Positions 8,251-16,890 of a DNA stretch of 64,000 nt are shown here, piece after piece. Both the position numbers and the translations under genes were made by a program. This DNA comes from Rhodanobacter sp. DHB23 (GTDB taxonomy: Bacteria > Pseudomonadota > Gammaproteobacteria > Xanthomonadales > Rhodanobacteraceae), in assembly GCF_014842975.1 (NCBI RefSeq), contig NZ_JACYXK010000024.1:64554-128553 (forward strand). The letters run 5' to 3'. The notes beneath the pieces were generated by a model. That model had not been told where the DNA came from and searched no databases. It saw only the letters and a program-made list of their open reading frames with translations. Each line of letters starts with the position of its first letter. The stretch's first letter is position 1.

Positions 8251-10518
8251 ATGACCACCACGCCAACCCCCATCGCCGCCCGCCACAAGGGCTTCAACCG
8301 CGCCGAGATCGTCGACCAGAACTTCACCGAGTTCGTGCAGCAGTGGCAGGGCGAGGCGCATGCCGCGCCGCGCGACGATGCGCCGGTGCTGCCGGGCAGC
8401 GCGCTCGACGCGCGCGGCTTCCGCGAGCTGCTGGAATCGCAGCTGATCTCGCGCCACCTCGACCTGATGGCGCGCGTGCTGCGCGTGCAGAACAAGGTGT
8501 TCTACACGATCGGCTCCAGTGGCCACGAAGGCAACGCGATGGTGGCGCGGCTGACCCGCCACACCGACCCGGCCTTCCTGCATTACCGCAGCGGCGGCTT
8601 CATGGCCGAGCGCTTCCGCAAGCTGCCGGGCATGGACCCGGTGATGGATTCGGCGCTGTCGTTCGCCGCCAGCAAGGACGACCCGGCCTCCGGCGGCCGC
8701 CACAAGGTGTGGGGCAGCAAGCCGCTCTGGGTGTTGCCGCAGACTTCCACCATCGCCTCGCACCTGCCCAAGGCGCTGGGCACCGCCGTCGCGATCGACC
8801 ATGCGAAGCGCATCGGCCACACGCTGCCGATTCCCGACGACTCCATCGCCATCTGCTCGTTCGGCGACGCCTCCAGCAACCACGCCACCGCGCAGACCGC
8901 GTTCAACGCCGCGGCGTGGACGGCCTACCAGAAGCTGCCCGCGCCGGTGCTGTTCGTGTGCGAGGACAACGGCATCGGCATCTCGGTGAAGACGCCGACC
9001 GGCTGGGTGGCGAACAACTTCCGGCACCGCGCCGACCTCGACTACTTCTTCGCCGACGGCCTCGACCTCGCCGAAGGCTACGCGCAGGTGCAGCGCGCGG
9101 TGGAGCACTGCCGCGGCACGCGCCGGCCCACCTTCCTGCACGTCCGGACCACCCGCATCATGGGTCACGCGGGCACCGACTTCGAGATCGAGTGGCGCAG
9201 CATCGAGGAGCTGGTGGCGCTGGAAGCCACCGATCCGCTGCTGCGTTCGGCAGCCATCGCGCTGGAGTCGGGCCTGTACACCAAGGCTTCGCTGCTGGAA
9301 CTCAACGAGTCCATCCGCAAGCGCTGCTTCGCCGCCGCCGAGGAAGCCGACCGCCGCCCGAAGCTGGAGCGCCTCGACGACGTGATGAAGCCACTCGCGC
9401 CGTACACGCCGGTCGCGGTGAAGACCGAGGCCGAACGCGCGAATTACGCGGAAGCTCGCCTCGCGGCCTTCGGTAGCGAAGCGAAACTGCCGGAAAACCA
9501 GCCGCCGCGGCACCTGGCCATCCAGATCGGCCAAGCGCTGCACGACGTGATGGCCAAGTACCCCGAGTCGCTGCTGTTCGGCGAGGACGTGGCGCAGAAG
9601 GGCGGCGTCTACACGGTCACCAAGGGCCTGCACAAGGCGTTCAAGAACACGCGCGTGTTCAACACGCTGCTGGACGAGACGGTGATCCTCGGCCTCGCCC
9701 AGGGCTACGCCAACATGGGCATGCTGCCGATCCCGGAGATCCAGTACCTCGCGTACTTCCACAACGCGGGTGACCAGATCCGCGGCGAGGCGGCCAGCCT
9801 GCAGTTCTTCTCCAACGACCAGTACCGCAACCCGCTGGTGATGCGCGTGGCCTCGCTGGGCTACCAGCGAGGCTTCGGCGGCCATTTCCACAACGACAAC
9901 TCGATCGCCGCGCTGCGCGACATCCCGGGCCTGGTGGTCGGTTGTCCCTCGCGCGGCGACGACGCGGCGACCATGCTGCGCACGCTGACCGCCTTGGCCA
10001 AGGTGGACGGCCGCGTCTGCGCCTTCCTCGAGCCGATCGCGCTGTACATGACCAAGGATCTGTACGAGGCCGGCGACGGTCAGTGGCAGTTCGCCTATCC
10101 CGCACCGGGTGAAGCGATGACGCTGGGCGAAGGCCGCGTCTACGACGAGCAGGCGAACGACCTTGTGGTGTTCACCTTCGGCAACGGCGTGACCATGGCA
10201 CTGCGCGCTGCGCGCACGATCGAGGCCGAGCTGAAGTGGAAGGTGCGCGTGGTCGACCTGCGCTGGCTGGCGCCGCTCAACGACGCCTTCATCGCCGCGC
10301 AGGCGAAGGGCGCCAAGCGCATCATCGTGCTCGACGAAGGCCGCAAGAGCGCCGGCGTGGGCGAGGGCGTCATCACCGCCATCGTCGAAGCCGGCTATGG
10401 CGCCACGCCGCTGGAGCGCGTGGTCGGTGCCGATACCTTCACGCCGCTGGCCGGCGCGGCCTTCCTGGTGCTGCCGGGCGATGCGGACGTGGTGGCGGCG
10501 GCGCGCAAGCTCGCCTGA
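8251..10518 (+). CDS. 2-oxoacid dehydrogenase E1, fused alpha and beta subunits
   Basis: A 755-residue thiamine-diphosphate enzyme combining both halves of a branched-chain-type E1. The alpha half (about 1-400) contains GSSGHEGNA, the FLHYRSGG loop and the diphosphate motif FGDASSNHATAQTAFN. The beta half (about 415-755) has LFGEDVAQKGGVYTVTKGL, FNTLLDETVILGLAQGYA and QIRGEAASLQFFSN. The E1 step decarboxylates a 2-oxoacid and passes the acyl group to the lipoyl domain of an E2. No E2 or E3 gene is adjacent, so the partner must be encoded elsewhere. The ATG at 8251 starts ten bases after the previous stop. The substrate is probably a branched-chain 2-oxoacid, by family. Confidence 0.88.
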   Translation: MTTTPTPIAARHKGFNRAEIVDQNFTEFVQQWQGEAHAAPRDDAPVLPGSALDARGFRELLESQLISRHLDLMARVLRVQNKVFYTIGSSGHEGNAMVARLTRHTDPAFLHYRSGGFMAERFRKLPGMDPVMDSALSFAASKDDPASGGRHKVWGSKPLWVLPQTSTIASHLPKALGTAVAIDHAKRIGHTLPIPDDSIAICSFGDASSNHATAQTAFNAAAWTAYQKLPAPVLFVCEDNGIGISVKTPTGWVANNFRHRADLDYFFADGLDLAEGYAQVQRAVEHCRGTRRPTFLHVRTTRIMGHAGTDFEIEWRSIEELVALEATDPLLRSAAIALESGLYTKASLLELNESIRKRCFAAAEEADRRPKLERLDDVMKPLAPYTPVAVKTEAERANYAEARLAAFGSEAKLPENQPPRHLAIQIGQALHDVMAKYPESLLFGEDVAQKGGVYTVTKGLHKAFKNTRVFNTLLDETVILGLAQGYANMGMLPIPEIQYLAYFHNAGDQIRGEAASLQFFSNDQYRNPLVMRVASLGYQRGFGGHFHNDNSIAALRDIPGLVVGCPSRGDDAATMLRTLTALAKVDGRVCAFLEPIALYMTKDLYEAGDGQWQFAYPAPGEAMTLGEGRVYDEQANDLVVFTFGNGVTMALRAARTIEAELKWKVRVVDLRWLAPLNDAFIAAQAKGAKRIIVLDEGRKSAGVGEGVITAIVEAGYGATPLERVVGADTFTPLAGAAFLVLPGDADVVAAARKLA

Positions 10519-10539
10519 CGCTCTCCTACCGGAATCCGC

Positions 10540-11121
10540 TCACCCCGCAAAGCCGCCTTCGTCGAGGAACGCCTGTTCCCCGGCCGTGGTTACGCGGCCG
10601 AGCATGGAGTTGCGGTGCGGGAAGCGGCCGAAGCGGGCGATCACCTCGCGGTGGATGCGGGCGTATCGGGCGTAGTCGTCCAGCCCCTCGCACAGCGCCA
10701 CCGAGCGATCCTGGTCGGCAAGCACCTCGCTGTGCTCGAACGGCAGGTAGAAGAACACGCGCAACGCCGGTTCCACGGCATGGTCGTGGCCGCGCGCCAC
10801 GGCCTGCCGCGCGAAGCCCAGCGCCAGCGGGTCGGTGGCGAACATGTGCGCCGTGCCGCGGAAGGCGTTGCGCGGGAACTGGTCGAGCAGGATCAGCAGC
10901 GCCAGCGCGCCTTCGGCTTCGTCCAGCCAGTCGTCGAGTTCGCGCCGCGCGGCAGCCATGTGCGCGTCCAGGAAACGGGTGGTGAAGGCGTGGTCGAACG
11001 CCGCATCCTTTTCGAACCACCGCGCGGGCCCGGCCTCGCGCCAGAAGCGGGTGACGTCATGCGCTTGCAGGATCTCGGCCACGGCGGATTCCTCGATGGG
11101 GACGGGATGGCGACGATGCAT
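10540..11121 (-). CDS. DUF924 family protein
   Basis: A protein of about 193 residues of the DUF924 family (a TPR-like all-helical fold, function unknown). Recognisable features are VTRFWREAGPARWFEKDAAFD at the start of the domain, the conserved core LLILLDQFPRNAFRGTAHMFATDPLAL, and VFFYLPFEHSE followed by RFGRFPHRNSMLGR. These run in the family order with normal length. I used the ATG at 11121; a GTG near 11084 (VAEILQAHDV) would fit the domain edge equally well. It is convergent with the E1 gene (22-base gap) and divergent from the M61 peptidase gene. Confidence 0.85.
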   Translation of the reverse strand: MHRRHPVPIEESAVAEILQAHDVTRFWREAGPARWFEKDAAFDHAFTTRFLDAHMAAARRELDDWLDEAEGALALLILLDQFPRNAFRGTAHMFATDPLALGFARQAVARGHDHAVEPALRVFFYLPFEHSEVLADQDRSVALCEGLDDYARYARIHREVIARFGRFPHRNSMLGRVTTAGEQAFLDEGGFAG

Positions 11122-11217
11122 GGTCGCATGACGACGACCCGTGCCAGTCGTCACCCCCGCGCGCCGCGCGCGGGGTGATAAGTTGGGCGAATCCCCGTCC
11201 CGCCTGCAGGTACAGCC

Positions 11218-13173
11218 ATGTCTCTCGCTTCGTTCGTGCGTCCGCGGCTCGCCAGCCGCCATCCCGTGATGCGTCTTGCCCTGGCCGTGTCGCTCGCGCT
11301 CGCCGCCGGAGCCGCCGGTGCGCAGGTGTCGTCCAGCACGCAGGTGCCGGTGCCACAGGACACGCCGTATCCCGGCACCCTCGCCATCCACGTCGACGCC
11401 AGCGACACGCGGCAGGGCATCTTCCGCGTGCACGAGACGATCCCGGTGCAGGCCGGCAAGCTCACCCTGCTGTATCCGGAATGGATCCCCGGCAACCATT
11501 CGCCCAGCGGTCCCGTCGCGATGCTGGCGGGCCTCAGGCTCAGCGCCAACGGCAAGCCGGTGCCGTGGACGCGCGACAAGTACGACGTCTACGCCTTCCA
11601 CCTCGTCGTGCCCGAGGGCGTCAGCAGCCTCGACGCGGACTTCCAGTACCTCTCGCCGCGCGACGACGGCAGCTACGAGATGACCGGCAGCATGCTGATG
11701 CTGGAATGGGACAAGATGTCCCTCTATCCGGCCGGCTATTACACCCGCGGCATCCACGTCGAACCCAGCGTGAGCCTGCCGCAGGGCTGGCAGTTCGGCA
11801 GCGCGCTGGAGACGGCTTCGCAGTCGGGCGCGGATGCCACGTTCAAGCCGACCACCTACAACACGCTGGTCGATTCGCCGATCTACGCGGGGCGCTACTT
11901 CAAGCGCGTGGACCTGAACCCGGGCGACAAGACCCAAGTGCACCTGGACATCGTGGCCGACGCGCCGAAGTACCTGGAGACGACGCCGGAGCAGATCGCG
12001 CAGCATCGGGCCCTGGTGACGCAGGCGGTGAAGCTGTTCGGCTCGCACCATTACGACCACTACGACTTCCTGTTCTCGCTGTCCGACGTGCTGTCCGGCA
12101 ACGGCCTGGAGCACCACCAGTCCAGCGAGAACGGCCTGGGCGCGGACTACTTCACCGCATGGGCTGACGACGCGCCGGGCCGCGACCTGCTGGCGCACGA
12201 GTACACGCATTCGTGGAACGGCAAGTTCCGCCGCCCGGTCGACCTGTGGACGCCGAACTTCAACGTGCCGATGGGCGACTCGCTGCTGTGGGTGTACGAG
12301 GGCCAGACGCAGTACTGGGGCTTCGTGCTCACCGCACGCGCCGGCCTGTGGACGCCGCAGCAGTTCCGCGACGCGCTGGCGATGGACGCCGCCAACTACG
12401 AGCGCAACCGCCCCGGTTTCCAGTGGCGCACGCTGGAGGACACCACCAACGACGCCACCGCCGCGCATCGCTCGCCGCTGCCGTACCGCAGCTGGCAGAT
12501 GAGCGAGGACTACTACAGCGGCGGCCAGATGATGTGGCTGGCGGTGGACGCCAAGCTGCGCGAGCTCACCGGTGGGAAGAAATCGCTGGACGATTTCGCG
12601 CAGGCCTTCTTCGGCGTGGACAACGGCAGCTTCGTCACGAAGACCTACACCTTCGACGACGTGGCCGCCGCGCTCGACGGTGTGGCGAAGTACGACTGGG
12701 CCGGCTTCCTGCACGCGCACGTCGATGCGGTGAACCCAGCGCTGGTGGATGGCCTGGCCGCCACCGGCTGGAAGCTGGTCTACACCGGCAAGCCCAGCGA
12801 ATTCGAGAAGCAGTACGACAGCCGGCCGGAATCGCCGCGCCACATCTACAACTTCGCGTGGTCGATCGGCCTGACCCTCACCGACGATGGCGCAGTCAAC
12901 GACGTGCGCTGGGGCGGCCCCGCGTTCAAGGCCGGCGTGAGCACCGGCGCCACCGTGGTGGCGGTGAACGGGCAGGCGTATTCGCGCGAGGTGCTGCAGG
13001 AGGCGATCGCCACGGCAAAGACCGATCAGGCGCCGATCAAGCTGCTGCTGAAGTTCCAGGGCAACCTGCAGACCGTGCCGGTGGACTACCACGGCGGCCC
13101 GCAATACCCGCACCTCGAGCGCATCGCCGGCACGCCGGATTACCTCGATCAGATCATCGCCGCGCGGAAGTAG
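11218..13173 (+). CDS. M61-family metallopeptidase with PDZ domain, exported
   Basis: A 651-residue zinc aminopeptidase of the glycyl-aminopeptidase (M61) family. A signal peptide covers about residues 1-40 (hydrophobic LALAVSLALAAGAAGAQ). An N-terminal beta domain is followed by the catalytic domain with the zinc motif HEYTHSWNGKFRRP near residue 330 and a downstream VYEGQTQYWG segment supplying the third ligand Glu. A C-terminal PDZ domain lies at about 540-640 (GLTLTDDGAVNDVRWGGPAF). The ATG at 11218 has an AGG site upstream; an internal ATG at 11269 is a weaker alternative. It acts in the periplasm or at the cell surface. It appears monocistronic. Confidence 0.9.
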   Translation: MSLASFVRPRLASRHPVMRLALAVSLALAAGAAGAQVSSSTQVPVPQDTPYPGTLAIHVDASDTRQGIFRVHETIPVQAGKLTLLYPEWIPGNHSPSGPVAMLAGLRLSANGKPVPWTRDKYDVYAFHLVVPEGVSSLDADFQYLSPRDDGSYEMTGSMLMLEWDKMSLYPAGYYTRGIHVEPSVSLPQGWQFGSALETASQSGADATFKPTTYNTLVDSPIYAGRYFKRVDLNPGDKTQVHLDIVADAPKYLETTPEQIAQHRALVTQAVKLFGSHHYDHYDFLFSLSDVLSGNGLEHHQSSENGLGADYFTAWADDAPGRDLLAHEYTHSWNGKFRRPVDLWTPNFNVPMGDSLLWVYEGQTQYWGFVLTARAGLWTPQQFRDALAMDAANYERNRPGFQWRTLEDTTNDATAAHRSPLPYRSWQMSEDYYSGGQMMWLAVDAKLRELTGGKKSLDDFAQAFFGVDNGSFVTKTYTFDDVAAALDGVAKYDWAGFLHAHVDAVNPALVDGLAATGWKLVYTGKPSEFEKQYDSRPESPRHIYNFAWSIGLTLTDDGAVNDVRWGGPAFKAGVSTGATVVAVNGQAYSREVLQEAIATAKTDQAPIKLLLKFQGNLQTVPVDYHGGPQYPHLERIAGTPDYLDQIIAARK

Positions 13174-13219
13174 CGTTTCCGCTGCCCTCCCGGAAGAGGG
13201 TGCAAGGCCTACGCAATCC

Positions 13220-14056
13220 ATGGACCCCTGCATGATCGTCGCGCCCGTTCACCAGCCTCCGGCACTCGGCCAACTAGTGCGCGAATGGCGCGCCCTGCGC
13301 AAGCACAGCCAGCTCGACCTCGCGCTGGCGGCGGAAATGTCCACGCGCCACCTCAGCTGCATCGAGACCGGCAAGGCCAGGCCCAGCCGCGAAGCGCTGG
13401 GCCGCATCGCGGCCACGTTGGACATGCCGCTGCGCGCGCGCAACGCCATGCTGCTCGCGGCGGGGTACGCGCCGGAATATCCCGAGCGCGAGTGGGCCGC
13501 GCCCGCGCTGGACCGCATGCGGCACGCGGTGGAACTGATCCTCGCGCAGCAGGAGCCGTATCCCGCCTTCGTGCTCGACCGGCAGTGGAACGTGCTGATG
13601 GCCAACGGCGCCGCGATGCGCGTCAACCGCCTGCTGATGGACGGGCGCGAAAGCCGCCACGCCAACCTGCTGCACCAGGTGTTCGATCCGCTGGACTTCC
13701 GCCCGGTGATCGTCAACTGGCCCGCTGTGGCGGAGAAGTTCCTGCACCACCTGCACGCGCAGATCGCGGCCGCGCCCACCGATCCGGTGCCGCGCCGCCT
13801 GCTGGCGGAGATCGCGCGCTACCCGGACGTGCCTGCGCCGGGCGCGCTGCACGACGGCGAGTTGCCCGCGCCGGTACTCACGCTGGAATTCCGCAGTCGC
13901 GCGGGCGAGCTGCGCTTTTTCGAAACCATCACCACCTTCTCGATGCCGCATGACGTGACGTTGCAGGAACTGCGCATCGAAAGTGCGTTCCCGGCGGATG
14001 CGCATACCGCGGCGGTATGCGCCCGGTTGGCGCGAGAGGAAATCGCCGTGACTTGA
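13220..14056 (+). CDS. XRE-type regulator with MmyB-like ligand domain
   Basis: A 278-residue transcription factor. The N-terminal helix-turn-helix (about residues 15-70) contains LREWRALRKHSQLDLALAAEMS-type helices ending HLSCIETGKARPSREAL. The rest is an MmyB-like domain (about 100-270) with the marks YPAFVLDRQWNVLMANGAAMR and NLLHQVFDPLDFRPVIVNWP. In this family that domain is a PAS-like pocket, reported to bind fatty acids in some members. These proteins commonly regulate a neighbouring oxidoreductase or act on their own promoter. Here the downstream neighbour is a DUF1579 gene 69 bases away. A second in-frame ATG (13232) exists; neither start has a strong ribosome site. Confidence 0.87.
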   Translation: MDPCMIVAPVHQPPALGQLVREWRALRKHSQLDLALAAEMSTRHLSCIETGKARPSREALGRIAATLDMPLRARNAMLLAAGYAPEYPEREWAAPALDRMRHAVELILAQQEPYPAFVLDRQWNVLMANGAAMRVNRLLMDGRESRHANLLHQVFDPLDFRPVIVNWPAVAEKFLHHLHAQIAAAPTDPVPRRLLAEIARYPDVPAPGALHDGELPAPVLTLEFRSRAGELRFFETITTFSMPHDVTLQELRIESAFPADAHTAAVCARLAREEIAVT

Positions 14057-14125
14057 CCTGCGAGGTCATGGACGCAGCCGGTAGGTGCGCGCACGCTGGC
14101 ACCACCTTCATCGCAGGATTCCCCA

Positions 14126-14680
14126 ATGCGTCAGCGCAGTCTCTTCCGCTCTTTGTCCGCCTTCATCGCAATGGTTGCGATCACCGGCGCGGCGCCATTT
14201 GCAGCGGTTGCGCAGCAGCCTGCGCCAGCTGCCCACGGCCTGAATTGGCTGGTGGGAAACTGGAACGTGCGCCAATCCTTCTGGAGCGACGCGGCAAAGG
14301 CGCCGGCCATCGATACCGGTTCGGCCGTTTTCACGTCCGTGCTTGAAGGTCGACATTTGCGGCAGGATCTGGCCATCGCCTCGGCCAAGCCCTTCCACGG
14401 TTTGGGCTATCTCGGCTACGACGATGCGGCCAGCCGTTACGACAGCCTGTGGATGGACGTGAACTTCGGCGGCGTGGTGATCGCGCACGGCGATTGCAGC
14501 GCCGATGGCCGCAACTGCACGTTCCGCGGAGCGATGTCAGGCGCGCACGGCGGCGCGCCGGTGCCCGTGCGCGAAGTGCTCGAAGCCAGCGATGCCGATC
14601 ATTTCAGCTATGCCTACTACGAGCGCCACGACGGCAAGGAGATGCTCACGGTCAGGCTGGAATACAGCCGTACGAAGTGA
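14126..14680 (+). CDS. Exported DUF1579-like protein
   Basis: A 184-residue protein with a signal peptide (residues 1-31, AITGAAPFAAVAQQ), then the motif LNWLVGNWNVRQSFW characteristic of DUF1579 and related calycin-like beta-barrel proteins. It continues with GYLGYDDAASRYDSLWMDV and ends in the family pattern of repeated beta strands. The fold suggests binding of a small hydrophobic ligand, but no function is established. It follows the MmyB-type regulator in the same direction and is convergent with the small HTH gene, whose stop lies four bases away. Little space is left for a terminator between them. Confidence 0.75.
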   Translation: MRQRSLFRSLSAFIAMVAITGAAPFAAVAQQPAPAAHGLNWLVGNWNVRQSFWSDAAKAPAIDTGSAVFTSVLEGRHLRQDLAIASAKPFHGLGYLGYDDAASRYDSLWMDVNFGGVVIAHGDCSADGRNCTFRGAMSGAHGGAPVPVREVLEASDADHFSYAYYERHDGKEMLTVRLEYSRTK

Positions 14681-14684
14681 TCGC

Positions 14685-14927
14685 TCACTCCGCGCCGCCG
14701 GCTTCGGCCACGCCGCCCGGATTCCAGTGGAACACCTCGTCCAGCCGTTTGCCGAACACGTCGGCGATGCGGAAGGCCACTTCCAGCGACGGCGAATAGC
14801 GGCCCTGTTCGATGGCGGCGATGGTCTGGCGCGTGAGGCCCACGCGCTTGCCCAGTTCGGCCTGCGTCATGTCCTGCGCCAGGAAGCGCAGCAGGCGCAC
14901 CTCGTTGGTGAGCGATTCAGTGGGCAA
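14685..14927 (-). CDS. Small XRE-family repressor (YgzD type)
   Basis: An 80-residue protein consisting almost entirely of a helix-turn-helix domain: MTQAELGKRVGLTRQTIAAIEQGRYSPSLEV is split over the recognition helices, followed by AFRIADVFGKRLDEVFHW. This is the compact group that pairs with a small multi-spanning membrane protein. Here the partner is immediately upstream, overlapping by 11 bases, so both come from one transcript. A perfect palindrome in front of the partner gene is the obvious candidate operator for this protein, which would make the pair self-regulated. The signal sensed is unknown. Confidence 0.85.
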   Translation of the reverse strand: MPTESLTNEVRLLRFLAQDMTQAELGKRVGLTRQTIAAIEQGRYSPSLEVAFRIADVFGKRLDEVFHWNPGGVAEAGGAE

Positions 14928-15345
14928 GGCGCGGCGTCCTGCGGTAGCCCATCGCGATCAGCGCATAGCGCACCGTCTCGGCCAGCACGATGGCGAACAG
15001 CGCGGTGTTGGTGATCTTCCAGCCGGTATCGCTGAAGGGCATCACCACGCCGACCACGATCATGCCGGCCAGCATCACGAAGTAGGCGGTGCGGGTGGCC
15101 CGCCCGTCGATGGCGCGGTCGCGCTCGTCCAGCAGCAGCGGCTCGGCGCGCTCCTGCCATTTCATCACCAGCAGGCCGGTCACGTAGGCGATGGCATGCA
15201 CGCCGGCGACGATGGCGAGGCAGGCGATGCGCTGCAGGAACGTCGTCAGCCACATCGGGCATTCGGCCTGGATCAGGAAATAGACGAGGTAAGGCGGGCA
15301 CTGACTCCACAGCGCCAGCCAGGCGCGCTTTTCAAACGGTGACAT
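14917..15345 (-). CDS. Small integral membrane protein paired with XRE repressor
   Basis: A 142-residue protein with four predicted membrane segments: YLVYFLIQ region, IACLAIVAGVHAIAYVTGLLVM, YFVMLAGMIVVGVVMP, and ITNTALFAIVLAETVRYALIAM. A charged cytoplasmic loop (KWQERAEPLLLDERDRAID) separates the pairs. I prefer the ATG at 15345 (MSPFEKRAW) because a GGGGA site sits five bases before it. An ATG four codons earlier (15357) has no ribosome site and falls inside the operator palindrome. The DERD loop followed by membrane helices is common in proteins paired with YgzD-type repressors. Function is unknown. Confidence 0.75.
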   Translation of the reverse strand: MSPFEKRAWLALWSQCPPYLVYFLIQAECPMWLTTFLQRIACLAIVAGVHAIAYVTGLLVMKWQERAEPLLLDERDRAIDGRATRTAYFVMLAGMIVVGVVMPFSDTGWKITNTALFAIVLAETVRYALIAMGYRRTPRLAH

Positions 15346-15356
15346 GGCATTCCCCA

Positions 15357-15406
15357 TAGGTTCGTTATTTCGAACCTAATGTTCAATATATTTTACATCA
15401 TGTCAA
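15357..15406 (-). promoter_or_regulatory. Promoter and perfect palindromic operator of the XRE/membrane-protein pair
   Basis: Reading the minus strand, a perfect TTGACA (15406-15401) precedes an AT-rich stretch. A weak -10 (AACATT) lies 17 bases on. Directly after it comes TAGGTTCG-N6-CGAACCTA (15378-15357), a perfect inverted repeat with 8-base arms. It covers the expected transcription start and ends just before the GGGGA ribosome site. A repressor bound there would block initiation. The -10 assignment is uncertain; the palindrome is exact. Confidence 0.65.
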
Positions 15407-15464
15407 GTTTGTCAGTCTTTGATGTGCGCCATCCAATGCGGCTTGATGGTTTGTCGGGAAGGGG

Positions 15465-15989
15465 CTAGTTGCCGGCAGGTTTGCCCGTGCGTCGCGCCGG
15501 CAGCATCGCGTACAGCACATCGCTGGCGTTGGCCTGCGAGGCGGTGGCGATGGCGGCTACCGAGTCGCCGGTGGAGCCGGCCTTGTAGCCTTGCTGCTGC
15601 AGGTGGCGCAGCAGTTCGTCCGGCGTCGCCTGCAGCACCGGCGCGAGATCGGCCAGGCTGGCCTGCGTCAGCAAGGCCACGGTCTGGGTGGCGGGATTCG
15701 CCGGGCGGCCCTTGCCGGCGGTCAATGCGAACGGCACCGCCACCACCACGGACAGCAGCAGCGGAACCAGCAGGGTCCTGCGCTTGGCGTAGGCCAGCAG
15801 CGGCTTCCAGTTCTTCAGCAAGTGCAGCGCGAACGGCGCCAGCAGCACCACGCTCAGCCATTCGTGCATGGCATGGAAGGTGCGCGGCGCCCAGTGGAAG
15901 AACAGCGCCACGCCCGAGACGGCGGAGACGGTGAACAGGCCGGCGGTGAGCGGCGTGCCGTAGCGGTGCATGAAGTCGTTGAGGCGCAT
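15465..15989 (-). CDS. DUF4405 membrane protein, probably iron-regulated
   Basis: A 174-residue membrane protein with a DUF4405-type N-terminal half. Three helices bear several His residues (MHRYGT; FFHWAPRTFHAMHEW; FALHLLKNW), the layout of b-heme-binding cytochrome-like proteins. After a third helix (LLVPLLLSVVVAVPFAL) there is a soluble C-terminal domain of about 75 residues rich in Ala, Gln and Leu (ATPDELLRHLQQQGYK). Homologs often sit beside iron-uptake or redox genes. A near-consensus Fur box lies 31 bases upstream of the ATG, so expression should rise under iron limitation. A role in ferric reduction or electron supply is a reasonable guess but not shown by the sequence. Confidence 0.75.
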   Translation of the reverse strand: MRLNDFMHRYGTPLTAGLFTVSAVSGVALFFHWAPRTFHAMHEWLSVVLLAPFALHLLKNWKPLLAYAKRRTLLVPLLLSVVVAVPFALTAGKGRPANPATQTVALLTQASLADLAPVLQATPDELLRHLQQQGYKAGSTGDSVAAIATASQANASDVLYAMLPARRTGKPAGN

Positions 15990-16020
15990 TCCAGCGAGCT
16001 GTCGGAGAGGGGAGATGCTA

Positions 16021-16039
16021 GATAATGATATTTATTCTC
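16021..16039. promoter_or_regulatory. Fur box
   Basis: GATAATGATATTTATTCTC matches the classical 19-base Fur box GATAATGATAATCATTATC at 16 positions. It lies 31 bases upstream of the DUF4405 start, where it would cover the promoter, and 115 bases upstream of the YCII-like gene on the other strand. The surrounding DNA is markedly more AT-rich than the window as a whole. Confidence 0.8.
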
Positions 16040-16153
16040 ATTTGAGGCAAGCAAGGCGTTGGCGTTGCACTTGTCGATCCGCCGCCGCACCGTTCGTCGT
16101 CCCTGCGAGCGCCGCCTTGCGTGTGGCGTCGACCCCGACATGGAGATGACGAG

Positions 16154-16516
16154 ATGCGATTCCTTTCGATGGTGCGGATCAACGAACGGGCGGGCCAGAA
16201 GCCCAGTGCGCAATTGATGGAAGACATGGGCAGGCTGATGGCCGAGCTGAGCGCGGCCGGCTCGCTGCTGGATACCGCCGGCCTGCAGCCCACGGCCGAA
16301 GGCAAGCGCGTGCGCCTGTCGCGCGGCCGGCAGACGGTGATCGACGGCCCCTTCACGGAGACGAAGGAAGTGGTGGCCGGTTACGCCATGCTGCAAGCCG
16401 CCTCGATGGACGAGGCGCTGGAAATCACCCGCCGCTTCCTCGCGGTGCACGGCGACGACTGGGACCTCGAATGCGAGGTGCGGCAGGTGATGGAGCATTG
16501 CCCCGAGGCGGCGTGA
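16154..16516 (+). CDS. YCII-related (DGPF) family protein
   Basis: A 120-residue protein of the YCII-like superfamily, dimeric ferredoxin-like folds. It opens with MRFLSMVRINERAGQKPS and carries the conserved core VRLSRGRQTVIDGPFTETKE, whose Asp-Gly-Pro-Phe motif names the DGPF group, and then VVAGYAMLQAASMDEALE. Proteins of this family are often encoded next to ECF sigma factors or SRPBCC/ArsR genes, and here an ArsR/SRPBCC pair lies convergent to it 40 bases away. The start at 16154 follows a GGAGATGACGAG stretch serving as ribosome site. No enzymatic activity has been settled for the family. Confidence 0.82.
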   Translation: MRFLSMVRINERAGQKPSAQLMEDMGRLMAELSAAGSLLDTAGLQPTAEGKRVRLSRGRQTVIDGPFTETKEVVAGYAMLQAASMDEALEITRRFLAVHGDDWDLECEVRQVMEHCPEAA

Positions 16517-16556
16517 TCCGGGGCGGGAGCCCGGGCGGGGGAAGCCGTCCGGACTC

Positions 16557-16886
16557 CTAGCGCTCGACGAAGTGCTTCAGGCGCGCAAGCGCCCGGTCCC
16601 ACTGCGCCGCGATCGCGTCCAGCGAGCGGCGTGCCTCGTCCAGCCGCGACGGCTCCAGTTCCCACAGCCGCTCGCGTCCCTGCCAGCTGTCGCGCACCAG
16701 CCCGGCATCGGCCAGCACCAGCAAGTGCTTGGTGACGGCCTGGCGGGTGATCGCGGTGCCGGTGGTGAGCTGCGCGATGGACAGCGCGCCACCGGCGCAC
16801 AGCGCGGCAAGCAGTTTCAGCCGGGTGGCGTCGCCCAGCGCGGCGAACACCGGCGCGCTGTCCTGCCAGGCGGTTTTCTTCGCCAT
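16557..16886 (-). CDS. ArsR-family repressor
   Basis: A 109-residue winged-helix repressor. The recognition region reads LGDATRLKLLAAL, then LSIAQLTTGTAITRQAVTKHLLVLADAGLV, and the wing DSWQGRERLWELEP. It has no Cys pair typical of metal-sensing ArsR proteins and belongs to the group that regulates SRPBCC/Aha1 genes. It is the second gene of a two-gene operon, four bases after the SRPBCC stop. The twin palindromes in front of the operon (17375-17435) are its likely binding sites. The inducing signal is unknown. Confidence 0.87.
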   Translation of the reverse strand: MAKKTAWQDSAPVFAALGDATRLKLLAALCAGGALSIAQLTTGTAITRQAVTKHLLVLADAGLVRDSWQGRERLWELEPSRLDEARRSLDAIAAQWDRALARLKHFVER

Positions 16887-16890
16887 GGGC

